DNA from: Flavobacterium ammonificans
Lineage (GTDB): Bacteria > Bacteroidota > Bacteroidia > Flavobacteriales > Flavobacteriaceae
Length of the DNA stretch: 64,000 bases
Direction: 5' to 3'
NCBI RefSeq assembly: GCF_020885975.1
Contig: NZ_AP025183.1
Span: 1,984,001 to 2,048,000, forward strand
Under the pieces are notes generated by a model. That model was given only the letters and a program-made list of their open reading frames with translations, was not told where the DNA came from and searched no databases. Within the stretch, counting starts at the first letter, position 1; each line of letters opens with the position of its first letter. Shown here in pieces: positions 55,218 through 63,971 of this stretch. The translations under genes were made by a program, and so were the position numbers.

Positions 55218-56561
55218 TTATTCTTCTTTCTTAATCACTTTTCGAGCGACTTCAATTTTAAACTTCTTCCCTTTCATTTTTTCATCTCTCACATTAAGAA
55301 GTAAATCTTTCACTTTATTGAATTTTACTGCTGCAAATGAAATGAAATCTTTGACTTCAATCAATCCTAAATCACCTTTTTCTAATTTCCCTTTTTGAGA
55401 AAAGAAACCTACAATATCAATCTTATTCAGTTTGTTTTTCTTTCCACCGCTAATGTAAATCGTTTGGAATTCAGGTGGTTTTGGTAAAGTTGTAGCCGAA
55501 TCAACTTTCAGTACGTCCATACCATAATCCAAATACTCCATTTTTTTCTCTGATTCATGTGCCACGATATAAGCCGTTCCCGAAGCTTGCATACGAGCCG
55601 TACGCCCATTTCGGTGTGTAAATTCATCTTCTTTCAAAGGCAAGTGATAATGAATTACGTGTTTCATCTCTGGAATGTCCAATCCACGTGCCGCTAAATC
55701 AGTAGTGATTAAATAGCTCACACTTCCATTTCTAAACTGAATCAAAGCGCGTTCACGTTCATCCTGATCCATTCCGCCATGATAGTAAGTGGCATAAATT
55801 CCTTTGGTGTTTAAAGTGTCGCTAATGCGTTCAGCCGCATCGCGATGATTGCAAAAAATAATAGCTGCTTGCGATTTCAACGAACATATCAATTGAAACA
55901 AAGTATTGATTTTATCTTTCTCTTTAGAAACGACCATTTTCATACTTAAGTTATTCTCCTCTTGTGTTTCGGGAATAAAATCCAAAACAGTAGGATTGAC
56001 AACACGAGTGTATTTTGGAATTTCAATATCCGAAGTCGCCGACACCAAAACGCGTTTGTTTAACTTGGTTAGTTTGCCAATGATAAACGACATTTGCTCG
56101 TGAAACCCTAATTGTAAGGATTTGTCGAATTCGTCCAAAACTAAAGTTTGAATTTTATCCACTCGGAAAGTACCTCGGTCAATATGATCAGCGATTCGAC
56201 CTGGAGTTCCAATCAACACCGCTGGCGGATTGCTTAGGTTTTTGATTTCTGTATCAATAGAGTGACCGCCATAACAGGTATTTACTTTATAATCGGTTCC
56301 CATTTTTTTCCAAACTTGTTCTATTTGCAATCCCAGCTCACGAGAAGGAACTAAAATTAAACATTGTACTGAAAGTATTTCGGGTTGTAATAATTCAAAA
56401 ATAGGCAATAAAAAAGCCAATGTTTTTCCCGAACCCGTAGGCGAAAGCAATAAAACATTGTTATCGTTTAAAATAGCGTCTTGAGCTACTTCTTGCATTT
56501 CATTTAGACTTACAATGCCTAAATTCAAAAGGATATTGTTGGAATGGTGTTTTGTATTCAT
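55218..56561 (-). CDS. DEAD-box family RNA helicase with DEFD motif and DbpA-like C-terminus
   Basis: 447 residues. Q motif region with Gln23; motif I SPTGSGKT (40-47); motif Ia VPSREL; motif II DEFD (143-146) instead of DEAD; motif III SAT; motif VI HRNGRTARM. The last 70 or so residues resemble the DbpA RNA-binding RRM, which targets the enzyme to 23S rRNA. I chose ATG 56561 because the -7 box lies immediately upstream (56566-56573), within the longer frame that begins at 56603. It probably assists large-subunit assembly. Confidence 0.9.
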   Translation of the reverse strand: MNTKHHSNNILLNLGIVSLNEMQEVAQDAILNDNNVLLLSPTGSGKTLAFLLPIFELLQPEILSVQCLILVPSRELGLQIEQVWKKMGTDYKVNTCYGGHSIDTEIKNLSNPPAVLIGTPGRIADHIDRGTFRVDKIQTLVLDEFDKSLQLGFHEQMSFIIGKLTKLNKRVLVSATSDIEIPKYTRVVNPTVLDFIPETQEENNLSMKMVVSKEKDKINTLFQLICSLKSQAAIIFCNHRDAAERISDTLNTKGIYATYYHGGMDQDERERALIQFRNGSVSYLITTDLAARGLDIPEMKHVIHYHLPLKEDEFTHRNGRTARMQASGTAYIVAHESEKKMEYLDYGMDVLKVDSATTLPKPPEFQTIYISGGKKNKLNKIDIVGFFSQKGKLEKGDLGLIEVKDFISFAAVKFNKVKDLLLNVRDEKMKGKKFKIEVARKVIKKEE

Positions 56562-56565
56562 GGCG

Positions 56566-56573
56566 CAAAGATA
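56566..56573 (-). promoter_or_regulatory. -7 promoter box of the helicase gene, four bases from its ATG
   Basis: CAAAGATA on the plus strand is TATCTTTG on the minus strand. Four bases (CGCC) separate it from the ATG, so the transcript would begin at or very near the start codon. Confidence 0.6.
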
Positions 56574-56644
56574 GTGCTTTGGTTTGCGAATAAGAAAACC
56601 CAAGTCTTTATTTGATTCTTTTTCACTGATAATTTAAAAAAAGC

Positions 56645-56652
56645 TACATTTG
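56645..56652 (+). promoter_or_regulatory. -7 promoter box of the M14 peptidase gene
   Basis: TACATTTG at 56645-56652, 22 bases before the ATG at 56675. Confidence 0.5.
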
Positions 56653-56674
56653 ATATTTATAAAAATTACCAAAA

Positions 56675-58405
56675 ATGAGATTTTTAACGACGCTTTTACT
56701 CCTGTTTTCCTTGACTATTTTGGCACAAAACCAAACAAAATACACTACTTATTTTGAAAAAAGAAACGGCAATCAATCCGCAACTTACCAAGAGACAATT
56801 GCTTATTTTCAATTATTGGCGAACGATTTTGAAACCATCGATATAAAAACAATGGGCTTAACCGATAGTGGCGAACCCTTGCACATGGTTACCTTCAATT
56901 CGGATGCCACTTTTGATTTTGAGACTATTCAAAAAAACAAAGCTGTATTGTTAATCAACAACGGAATCCACGCAGGAGAACCTGACGGAATTGATGCTTC
57001 GATGCAGTTCTTTAGAGATTTGGCTTTAGGCAAAATAAAAGCGCCCAAAAATACTGTAATTGTATGCATTCCAGTCTACAATATTGGCGGTGCTTTAAAC
57101 CGAAACAGCTTCACCAGAGCCAATCAAAACGGACCAGAAGAATATGGTTTTAGAGGTAATGCCCGTAATTATGATTTGAATCGGGATTTCATTAAATCGG
57201 ATACGAGAAATACCAAAAGTTTTGTGGAAATTTTCCATACCACTAATCCCGATGTGTTTATTGACAACCACGTGAGTAATGGTTCAGATTACCAATACAA
57301 ACTGACTTACATCATGACCGAACCAACTAAATTAGGCTCTGTTTTAGGTTCGTATTTAAGAAAAGAAATGATGCCCAGCTTGGTTTCAGATTTACAGAAG
57401 AAAAAAATCGAAACGACTCCTTATGTCAATACCTTCCACGAAACACCAGACCAAGGATTCGCTCAATTTTTTGACAGTCCGCGCTACACAACTGGCTATA
57501 CTTCCCTATTCAATTCCATTGGATTTGTAGTTGAAACACATATGCTAAAAAAATACGCTGATCGTGTCAAAGTCACCTACGAATTCATGAAATCTACTTT
57601 AGAATTCACCGATACAAATTATTCCAAAATAAAGCAGATTAGAAAAGACAACGAAGCGCAATTTCAACCCAACAAAAACTACACTTTACAGTGGGAAGTG
57701 GACAAAAAAATTCAAGAACCGTTCACTTTTTTAGGCTATGAAGCGGGTTATAAAAAAAGTGAAGCCACTACAGGTCAAAGGTTGTATTACGACCGAAGCA
57801 AACCCTTCAAAAAAGAAGTGCCTTTCTTTCCGCAATACAAGTCAGTCAAAGACATTACTATTCCAAAAGCTTATGTCATTCCGCGTGGTTTTTGGCCTGT
57901 GATTGAACTTTTAAAAAGTAATGGCATTGCCTGTCAAACTATTCAAAAAGACACAATTATTGAAGTAGAAAGCTACCGAATTACTGATTTCAAAACTACG
58001 ACTTCAGCTTACGAAGGACATTACAATCACCGAAACACAGTGGTCAACTCAATGATCGAAAAAAGAGCTTTCGCAAAAGGAGATTATATTATTCCGACCC
58101 AACAAAAAGGGATTAAATACATCTTGGAAACATTAGAGCCAGAAGCCGTAGATTCGTATTTCAATTGGAATTTCTTCGATCCAATTTTACAACAAAAAGA
58201 AGGCTATTCCGATTATGTATTTGAAGATACTGCAGCGCAATTATTAAAAGACAATCCGAAATTAAAAAGTGATTTGGAGGTAAAAAAACAAAAGGAACCC
58301 GAATTTCTGAACAATCCTAAAGCGCAATTGGATTGGATTTACAAGCAGTCTATGTACTACGAAAAAGCTCATTTAAACTATCCTGTGTACCGAATAACTA
58401 AATAA
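56675..58405 (+). CDS. M14 family zinc metallocarboxypeptidase, secreted
   Basis: 576 residues with a signal peptide (about 1-17, ending ILAQ). Zinc ligands fit the M14 family: His99 and Glu102 in GIHAGEPDG, and His199 in DNHVSNG. The catalytic Glu is probably Glu287 in VVETHM. NRDF at about 169-172 and Arg-rich NARNYDLN contact the substrate carboxylate. The C-terminal 200 residues are an added beta domain. It cuts C-terminal amino acids from peptides in the periplasm or outside the cell. It stands alone. Confidence 0.88.
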   Translation: MRFLTTLLLLFSLTILAQNQTKYTTYFEKRNGNQSATYQETIAYFQLLANDFETIDIKTMGLTDSGEPLHMVTFNSDATFDFETIQKNKAVLLINNGIHAGEPDGIDASMQFFRDLALGKIKAPKNTVIVCIPVYNIGGALNRNSFTRANQNGPEEYGFRGNARNYDLNRDFIKSDTRNTKSFVEIFHTTNPDVFIDNHVSNGSDYQYKLTYIMTEPTKLGSVLGSYLRKEMMPSLVSDLQKKKIETTPYVNTFHETPDQGFAQFFDSPRYTTGYTSLFNSIGFVVETHMLKKYADRVKVTYEFMKSTLEFTDTNYSKIKQIRKDNEAQFQPNKNYTLQWEVDKKIQEPFTFLGYEAGYKKSEATTGQRLYYDRSKPFKKEVPFFPQYKSVKDITIPKAYVIPRGFWPVIELLKSNGIACQTIQKDTIIEVESYRITDFKTTTSAYEGHYNHRNTVVNSMIEKRAFAKGDYIIPTQQKGIKYILETLEPEAVDSYFNWNFFDPILQQKEGYSDYVFEDTAAQLLKDNPKLKSDLEVKKQKEPEFLNNPKAQLDWIYKQSMYYEKAHLNYPVYRITK

Positions 58406-58407
58406 AA

Positions 58408-58431
58408 AAAAGCTCCTTTACGGGAGCTTTT
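58408..58431. terminator. Bidirectional terminator overlapping the NUDIX stop codon
   Basis: AAAAGCTCC (58408-58416) pairs with GGAGCTTTT (58423-58431). The 6-base loop contains the stop codon of the NUDIX gene (58418-58420). Confidence 0.85.
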
Positions 58432-59017
58432 CTTCTTCAAATAATAATTTAATATTTTCATAGGAGTTCTTCAAAGCCTCTTTGATTTGTAATGTACTCA
58501 ACCATGCTACTTTTTCAATTCCTTCTTCGGCTTGACCCACTAGTGTTCCATCATAATCAGAAGTCATTTCAAACCAATGCGTGATTTTAAGTCGGTATTT
58601 GCCGTTGCGTTTAAAAACATGATAGGTTTTCTGAAGCTTTTTAGTTACTTTAAGTTTTCCAACTCCCGTTTCTTCTTCCACTTCACGCATGGCAGTGTCC
58701 TCAATTTCTTCTCCTTTGTTAGTTCCGCCTTTAGGCAAATCCCACTTTCCATTTCTAAAAATAAAAAGCACCTCCCCTTTTTTATTGTAAACCAAGCCAC
58801 CACCCGCTTTATTTACAGGTATTTTTTCTTTTAAAGTTTTCAAAATTTCCTTTTCATCGGGATGATACAAATAGGCTTTTTGAATTTTATTTTGAAATAT
58901 TTTTACAATAAGCTGTTCGATGTCAATACTTTCTAACAAAAACAATTGGAAATCGGTCTCCTTAGAGATATGATTTGTTAAAAAAAGTGGTTTGTCGTTC
59001 ACAAAAACTTTATACAT
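58418..59017 (-). CDS. NUDIX hydrolase
   Basis: 199 residues. The NUDIX box (about 98-120) is complete, with GGTNKGEE, then REVEEETGVG, matching Gx5Ex7REUxEExGU; its glutamates bind the metal. About 65 N-terminal residues precede it and are not part of the core fold. Substrate is not predictable. I chose ATG 59017, not the longer frame to 59113, because the longer version overlaps pyrE coding sequence. Its start codon lies within the pyrE -7 box. Confidence 0.87.
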   Translation of the reverse strand: MYKVFVNDKPLFLTNHISKETDFQLFLLESIDIEQLIVKIFQNKIQKAYLYHPDEKEILKTLKEKIPVNKAGGGLVYNKKGEVLFIFRNGKWDLPKGGTNKGEEIEDTAMREVEEETGVGKLKVTKKLQKTYHVFKRNGKYRLKITHWFEMTSDYDGTLVGQAEEGIEKVAWLSTLQIKEALKNSYENIKLLFEEEKLP

Positions 59018-59020
59018 TTG
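58992..59020 (+). promoter_or_regulatory. pyrE promoter inside the NUDIX gene start
   Basis: TTG (58992-58994), an 18-base spacer and TACATTTG (59013-59020). The box covers the NUDIX start codon (59015-59017), and four bases later comes the pyrE ATG. Confidence 0.7.
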
Positions 59021-59024
59021 CGCT

Positions 59025-59666
59025 ATGATTTTTAATAAAGAAACAGCCGAAAAAACAGCCGAATTGCTTTTGCAAATAAATGCAATTAAATTGAATCCAA
59101 AAAATCCATTCACTTGGGCTTCTGGATGGAAATCGCCAATCTATTGCGACAACCGCTTAATCCTTTCATTTCCAGCCATCCGAAATTATGTTCGCGATGA
59201 GTTTGCCAAAAATATTGAAAAAAAATTTGGTAAACCCGACGTAATTGCAGGAGTTGCTACTGGAGCTATTGGAATTGGTATTCTTGTTGCAGAAAGTATG
59301 GGATTGCCTTTTGTATATGTTCGTCCTGAACCTAAAAAACACGGAAGACAAAACCAAGTAGAAGGTTTTTTACAAAAAGGTCAAAATGTAGTTGTGGTAG
59401 AAGACTTAATTAGTACCGGAAACAGTAGCTTACTTGCTGTTGAAGCTTTGAAAGAAGCTGGGGCTAATATCAAAGGAATGGCGGCAATTTTTACTTATGG
59501 TTTTGATGTTGCTGAGCAAAATTTCAAAAATGCCAATGTAGAACTATACACTTTAAGTAATTATAAAAACTTATTGAACTTGGCTGTTGCCAAAACTTAT
59601 ATCACTGAAGAAGAACAACAAACTTTGAGCGAATGGAACGTGAATCCTTCGACTTGGAATGTATAA
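59025..59666 (+). CDS. pyrE: Orotate phosphoribosyltransferase
   Basis: A 213-residue enzyme of pyrimidine synthesis that joins orotate to PRPP. The PRPP motif VVVVEDLISTG (122-132), the early loop WASGWKSPIYCDNR (31-44) and PEPKKHGRQN (101-110) with the catalytic Lys are intact. I chose ATG 59025 because an earlier in-frame start at 58992 would lie upstream of its own -7 box. The start codons of this gene and the divergent NUDIX gene are seven bases apart. Confidence 0.95.
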   Translation: MIFNKETAEKTAELLLQINAIKLNPKNPFTWASGWKSPIYCDNRLILSFPAIRNYVRDEFAKNIEKKFGKPDVIAGVATGAIGIGILVAESMGLPFVYVRPEPKKHGRQNQVEGFLQKGQNVVVVEDLISTGNSSLLAVEALKEAGANIKGMAAIFTYGFDVAEQNFKNANVELYTLSNYKNLLNLAVAKTYITEEEQQTLSEWNVNPSTWNV

Positions 59667-59683
59667 TTTGAAATAAAAAACAG

Positions 59684-60076
59684 ATGAATTTAGAAAGCCC
59701 AAAAGTTAGCGTTCAAAAATCAGCTCAAAATCTATTTGATTTGTTGTCTGATGTAAAAAACTTTGAACAATTAATGCCTGAAAATATTGCGAAATTCGAA
59801 GTGATTGGCGCTGATGCTTTCATTTTTGGTTTAAAAGCAATGCCTGAAATCAAATTAGTCATTAAAGAAAAAGCAGCTCCAAATAAACTCGTTTTAGGTG
59901 CAGCAAGTGACAAACTACCTTTTACTTTAACAGCTTCAATTGACGCTGTAAGTAATACAAGTTCAGACGTAAAATTAGATTTCGAAGGGGATTTCAACCC
60001 AATGATGGCGATGATGATTAAAGGACCTATCCAGAAATTCATCGAAACCTTGGCGGAGAATATGCACAAATTATAA
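59684..60076 (+). CDS. SRPBCC-fold protein downstream of pyrE
   Basis: A 130-residue protein with the helix-grip (SRPBCC) pattern: SVQKSAQNLFDLLSDVKNFEQLMPENI, then strands, and a C-terminal long helix MMIKGPIQKFIETLAENMHKL (divided here for length). Small proteins of this type bind hydrophobic ligands. Its own ligand is unknown. It lies 17 bases after pyrE and ends at a shared terminator. Confidence 0.75.
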   Translation: MNLESPKVSVQKSAQNLFDLLSDVKNFEQLMPENIAKFEVIGADAFIFGLKAMPEIKLVIKEKAAPNKLVLGAASDKLPFTLTASIDAVSNTSSDVKLDFEGDFNPMMAMMIKGPIQKFIETLAENMHKL

Positions 60077-60090
60077 TATAATCTGATTAT

Positions 60091-60127
60091 AAAAAAAGGG
60101 CTGTAAATCAAATTACAGCCCTTTTTT
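60091..60127. terminator. Bidirectional terminator between the SRPBCC gene and birA
   Basis: A 15-bp stem, AAAAAAGGGCTGTAA (60092-60106) with TTACAGCCCTTTTTT (60113-60127), 6-base loop. Confidence 0.92.
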
Positions 60128-60128
60128 A

Positions 60129-60857
60129 TTAGTATAACATTTGAATTTCTTTAATGTCGAATTCGGAAATCGTATCATCCTCTAACAAAACTTGCAACTT
60201 CCCAATTGGAGATATGCCTTGAATAATTCCCATAAATTTTTCCTCTTTTTGATTCATAAACGGCATTGGAATATCTTTTTTATATAAACAGTCTACAAAT
60301 TGTTGACGCAACGAAGCTGGATTATGTTTAATCTCTATCACATTGGCTTTAAGTTGAGTTACAATAGCTGAAAGCAACTCCTCTTTGTCCAACTCTTGAC
60401 CTGTTATTACTGCCAAAGAAGACGCTTTGGGTAATCCCTCAAAATTAGTTTGGTTCACATTTAATCCTAAACCTACAATTGAATGTATAGAACCGTCACT
60501 TTTAATGCTATTTTCAATCAATATTCCACTAATTTTTTTATTGGCTGACAGAATGTCGTTTGGCCATTTGATACTCAAATCAGGAATGTTATTCTTTTTA
60601 AGAGTTGTAATAACAGCTAAAGATACGGCTATATTTAAATTGAAAATTTCATTGATTTCAATTAAAAAGTCTTTAACCAATACACTCATTATTAGATTTT
60701 TACCCACTTCTGAATTCCAAACAGCTCCCATTTGCCCCTTACCTTTGGTTTGGTTTTCAGCAGTAACAACTGTAAAGTTTTCTGGATCTTGTTGAGCTGA
60801 TATACCCTTAAGAAAATCATTAGTAGAATCTATGGCATCGAGTTTGATTAGTTTCAT
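60129..60857 (-). CDS. birA: Biotin--[acetyl-CoA-carboxylase] ligase, catalytic domain only
   Basis: A 242-residue enzyme that attaches biotin to carboxyl carrier proteins. DSTND (about 10-14), KGKGQMGAVW (a variant of the usual GRGRxGRxW adenylation loop), SIKWPNDIL, ISGILIE and VGLGLNV are the family motifs. It lacks the N-terminal winged helix of E. coli BirA, so it is not expected to repress transcription. The basic loop keeps Lys in place of the usual Arg. It is divergent from rsfS. Confidence 0.93.
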   Translation of the reverse strand: MKLIKLDAIDSTNDFLKGISAQQDPENFTVVTAENQTKGKGQMGAVWNSEVGKNLIMSVLVKDFLIEINEIFNLNIAVSLAVITTLKKNNIPDLSIKWPNDILSANKKISGILIENSIKSDGSIHSIVGLGLNVNQTNFEGLPKASSLAVITGQELDKEELLSAIVTQLKANVIEIKHNPASLRQQFVDCLYKKDIPMPFMNQKEEKFMGIIQGISPIGKLQVLLEDDTISEFDIKEIQMLY

Positions 60858-60901
60858 TTAACTTTATTTATAATACAGAACTTAATATTCTGTTAATGGT
60901 T

Positions 60902-60935
60902 CAAAAATAATCACAAAAAATGGTAACTTTACCAA
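60902..60935 (-). promoter_or_regulatory. Probable birA promoter
   Basis: On the minus strand TTG (60933-60935), a 23-base spacer and TATTTTTG (60902-60909) point to birA. A TAACTTTA near-match on the plus strand (60924-60931) may be the rsfS -7 box. Confidence 0.45.
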
Positions 60936-60953
60936 CTTATATTAAAATAATTC

Positions 60954-61325
60954 ATGGCGAAAAAGACTATAAATAATGATGCACTTATTGCAAACATTAT
61001 CAAAGGAATCGAAGAAGTAAAAGGAAATGATGTTGACATCCTTGATTTAAGAGAAATAGATACCGCAGTTTGCGACTATTTTATTATCTGCAATGGAACT
61101 TCAAATACTCAGGTTAATGCAATTGTAAGTTCTATCCAAAAAACAGTTTCAAAAGAATTGAAAGACAAGCCTTGGCATGTTGAAGGAACAGACAATGCTG
61201 AATGGGTTTTGATGGACTATGTGAATGTGGTGGTGCATGTTTTCCAAAAACACATCCGTGAATATTATAATATTGAAAGCCTTTGGGGAGATGCAAAAAT
61301 CACTACAATCGAAAACAAATACTAA
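60954..61325 (+). CDS. rsfS: Ribosomal silencing factor RsfS
   Basis: A 123-residue protein with VDILDLREIDTAVCDYFIICNGTSNTQV and the C-terminal WVLMDYVNVVVHVFQ and REYYNIESLWGDA, the RsfS (Iojap/YbeB) pattern. It binds ribosomal protein L14 and blocks subunit joining in stationary phase. The ATG is followed by Lys-rich MAKKTINNDAL. FtsH starts 15 bases later, so both probably share a transcript. Confidence 0.95.
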   Translation: MAKKTINNDALIANIIKGIEEVKGNDVDILDLREIDTAVCDYFIICNGTSNTQVNAIVSSIQKTVSKELKDKPWHVEGTDNAEWVLMDYVNVVVHVFQKHIREYYNIESLWGDAKITTIENKY

Positions 61326-61340
61326 AGAAATACACTAGTA

Positions 61341-63257
61341 ATGGCGAATAATAATCCAAATAAATTTAAAGTTAGTCCTTGGTTAGTTTACGCAGGAATT
61401 CTCCTAATTTTTCTTTTCATCAGTTTTGCAACTGGAGGAAGTAATTTCGAAGAACCAGCACAGTTAACATCGTCTAAATTCAACAATTTCCTAGAAAAGG
61501 GTCAGGTTGAAAAAGTGATTGTATACAATAAAAGTGAAGCAGAAGTCTATTTAACAGCTGCTTCTTTGAAAGATAAAACACATGCAAAAGTTGCCAAAGA
61601 TGTTTTTGATCGTCCTAACGCTGGACCTCATTATACTTTAGAAATTGGAAACGATCAAATTTTTCAAAATAAATTAGAGAAAGCTGTCGGAGAAGGAAAG
61701 TTAAAAGATTTTAACTTCTTACAAAAAAGCAATTGGACGGACATTTTTGTTAGTTTGTTACCAATAATCATCATCATAGCCGTTTGGATATTCATCATGA
61801 GAAGAATGTCAGGTGGCGGTGGCGGTGGCGGTGGCCAAATATTCAATATTGGCAAATCAAAAGCCAAACTATTTGACGAAAAAACAGATATCAAAACAAC
61901 ATTTAAAGATGTTGCAGGATTAGAAGGAGCTAAAGAAGAGATTCAAGAAATCGTTGAGTTCCTTAAAAACCCTGAAAAATATACCAACTTAGGAGGTAAA
62001 ATCCCAAAAGGAGCGCTATTAGTAGGACCTCCAGGAACAGGTAAAACCTTATTGGCTAAAGCTGTAGCTGGTGAAGCTCAGGTGCCTTTCTTTTCATTAT
62101 CAGGTTCTGATTTTGTTGAAATGTTTGTAGGGGTTGGAGCTTCTCGTGTAAGAGATTTGTTCAAACAAGCTAAAGAAAAATCGCCAGCTATTATCTTCAT
62201 TGATGAGATCGATGCGGTAGGTAGAGCGAGAGGTAAAAATAATATGTCAGGTGGTAATGACGAACGTGAGAATACCTTGAATCAGTTGTTAACTGAGATG
62301 GATGGTTTTGGAACGAATTCGAATGTTATTGTACTAGCAGCTACCAACCGTGCTGACGTTTTAGACAAGGCGTTAATGCGTGCTGGACGTTTTGACAGAC
62401 AAATTTTTGTCGACTTACCAGACATTCGCGAACGCGGAGAAATCTTTAAAGTACATTTAGCACCTTTAAAGAAAATCGAAGGATTAGATGTGGACTTTTT
62501 AGCGAAACAAACTCCAGGTTTCTCTGGCGCTGACATTGCTAATGTTTGTAACGAAGCAGCTTTGATTGCAGCAAGAAACAACAAAACTGCAGTTGACAAA
62601 CAAGATTTCTTAGATGCCGTTGATCGAATCATAGGTGGTTTAGAAAAGAAAAATAAAATTGTAACTCCTGAGGAGAAAAAAGCAATTGCTATACACGAAG
62701 CAGGTCACGCAACTGTAAGTTGGATGCTAGAACATGCTGCTCCGCTTATCAAAGTAACAATTGTACCAAGAGGACAAAGTTTAGGTGCTGCCTGGTATCT
62801 TCCTGAAGAACGTTTAATCGTTCGTCCAGACCAAATGTTAGACGAAATGTGTGCTACCATGGGCGGAAGAGCAGCTGAAAAGGTGATTTTTAACAGAATT
62901 TCTACAGGTGCATTGAGTGATTTAGAAAAAGTGACTCGTCAAGCGAGAGCTATGGTAACTGTTTATGGTTTGAATGAAAAAATTGGAAATGTTACCTATT
63001 ACGATTCTTCTGGACAAAGTGAATACAGTTTTTCTAAGCCGTATTCTGATGAAACTGCCAAAGTAATTGATGAGGAAATCTCAGCATTAATCGAAGGTCA
63101 ATACCAAAGAGCAATTCAAATATTAGAAGAAAACAAAGAGAAACTAAACCAATTAGCTGATATTCTAATCGAAAAAGAAGTTATTTTTAAAGATGATTTG
63201 GAAGCTATTTTTGGTAAACGAAGTTTTGATGCAAACCTAGAGGAAGTAGTTTCTTAA
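61341..63257 (+). CDS. ftsH: ATP-dependent zinc metalloprotease FtsH
   Basis: A 638-residue membrane AAA+ protease that degrades unfolded and short-lived membrane and cytosolic proteins. Two membrane helices (about 12-31 and 135-153) flank a periplasmic domain. A poly-Gly stretch of eight residues lies at 158-165. AAA part: Walker A GPPGTGKT (229-236), Walker B IIFIDEID (284-291), second region of homology [20 protein letters not shown]. Zinc site HEAGH (452-456). All conserved. It is the last gene before a strong terminator. Confidence 0.97.
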   Translation: MANNNPNKFKVSPWLVYAGILLIFLFISFATGGSNFEEPAQLTSSKFNNFLEKGQVEKVIVYNKSEAEVYLTAASLKDKTHAKVAKDVFDRPNAGPHYTLEIGNDQIFQNKLEKAVGEGKLKDFNFLQKSNWTDIFVSLLPIIIIIAVWIFIMRRMSGGGGGGGGQIFNIGKSKAKLFDEKTDIKTTFKDVAGLEGAKEEIQEIVEFLKNPEKYTNLGGKIPKGALLVGPPGTGKTLLAKAVAGEAQVPFFSLSGSDFVEMFVGVGASRVRDLFKQAKEKSPAIIFIDEIDAVGRARGKNNMSGGNDERENTLNQLLTEMDGFGTNSNVIVLAATNRADVLDKALMRAGRFDRQIFVDLPDIRERGEIFKVHLAPLKKIEGLDVDFLAKQTPGFSGADIANVCNEAALIAARNNKTAVDKQDFLDAVDRIIGGLEKKNKIVTPEEKKAIAIHEAGHATVSWMLEHAAPLIKVTIVPRGQSLGAAWYLPEERLIVRPDQMLDEMCATMGGRAAEKVIFNRISTGALSDLEKVTRQARAMVTVYGLNEKIGNVTYYDSSGQSEYSFSKPYSDETAKVIDEEISALIEGQYQRAIQILEENKEKLNQLADILIEKEVIFKDDLEAIFGKRSFDANLEEVVS

Positions 63258-63280
63258 ATTAACTAATTTCAATTATTTAG

Positions 63281-63325
63281 AAAATCTTAATTCAAAAATA
63301 ACTTTTGAATTAAGATTTTTTTATC
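63281..63325 (+). terminator. Terminator of rsfS-ftsH
   Basis: A 17-bp perfect stem, AAAATCTTAATTCAAAA (63281-63297) with 63303-63319, 5-base loop, then T's. The next gene's -7 box begins in the T run. Confidence 0.9.
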
Positions 63326-63329
63326 TTTG
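63322..63329 (+). promoter_or_regulatory. -7 promoter box of the LUD gene
   Basis: TATCTTTG at 63322-63329, directly after the ftsH terminator and 38 bases before the ATG. A standard -33 would lie within the terminator stem, so termination and re-initiation are stacked. Confidence 0.55.
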
Positions 63330-63367
63330 AACGTTTTCTATACTATTTTAGTAGTTCAAATACGGAT

Positions 63368-63970
63368 ATGAGTCTTTTTAAAAAATTTTTTGGTTCTAAT
63401 AATCCTTCCTCAGATGAGGATAAAGACAACGAACAAAGTCAATTTTTACCTGAAGTAACTTTGGCTGTTGACGAGGCATTTATCTACCATTTCAAAAAAA
63501 ATGGAGGAAAATTTATTTATTGCGAAAATAAGTCAGAAGTATCTGAACAGTTTGAAAATATTCTTGAAGAGAATGATTGGTATGAAAATGAAGTATTGTG
63601 TTTTGATACTAATTTATTCCACCTTTTAGAAGAAAACAAATTACCTTTCGAAAACCCTGCTAACCCAACATTTTTACTTGCTAGCTGTGAAAATTTAATC
63701 GCTGATGAAGGTTCTATATTATTTTCATCAAAGCAAATTAAACAACTAAAACCGGATGTTTTGCCTTTAAACATTATTGTAATTGCAACTACTAGCCAAA
63801 TTCTTGGTACTAAAAGTGATGGTTTAAGTGCTATTAAAAAGAAATACGAAAGAGACTACCCTACCAATATAACAACCATAAAATACTTCGAAAAAGCTAA
63901 GGAAGAAGACTTTACACAATATGGAAGTTCAGCTAAGAATCTATATCTATTGCTTCTAGAAGATCTTTAA
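63368..63970 (+). CDS. LUD-domain protein (LutC-like)
   Basis: A 200-residue cytoplasmic protein with a short acidic N-terminus and a LUD-type fold (about 30-195). Recognisable segments are ENDWYENEVLCFD, TFLLASCENLIADEGSILFSS and LNIIVIATTSQIL. LUD proteins include LutB/LutC for lactate use, but the iron-sulfur partner genes are absent here and the role is unknown. In Flavobacteria a protein like this often sits between ftsH and cdsA, as here. Confidence 0.8.
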   Translation: MSLFKKFFGSNNPSSDEDKDNEQSQFLPEVTLAVDEAFIYHFKKNGGKFIYCENKSEVSEQFENILEENDWYENEVLCFDTNLFHLLEENKLPFENPANPTFLLASCENLIADEGSILFSSKQIKQLKPDVLPLNIIVIATTSQILGTKSDGLSAIKKKYERDYPTNITTIKYFEKAKEEDFTQYGSSAKNLYLLLLEDL

Positions 63971-63971
63971 A

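Noticed and set aside
58992..59024. Longer pyrE start
   Set aside because: It begins at the TTG of the pyrE promoter itself, so it could not be on the transcript.
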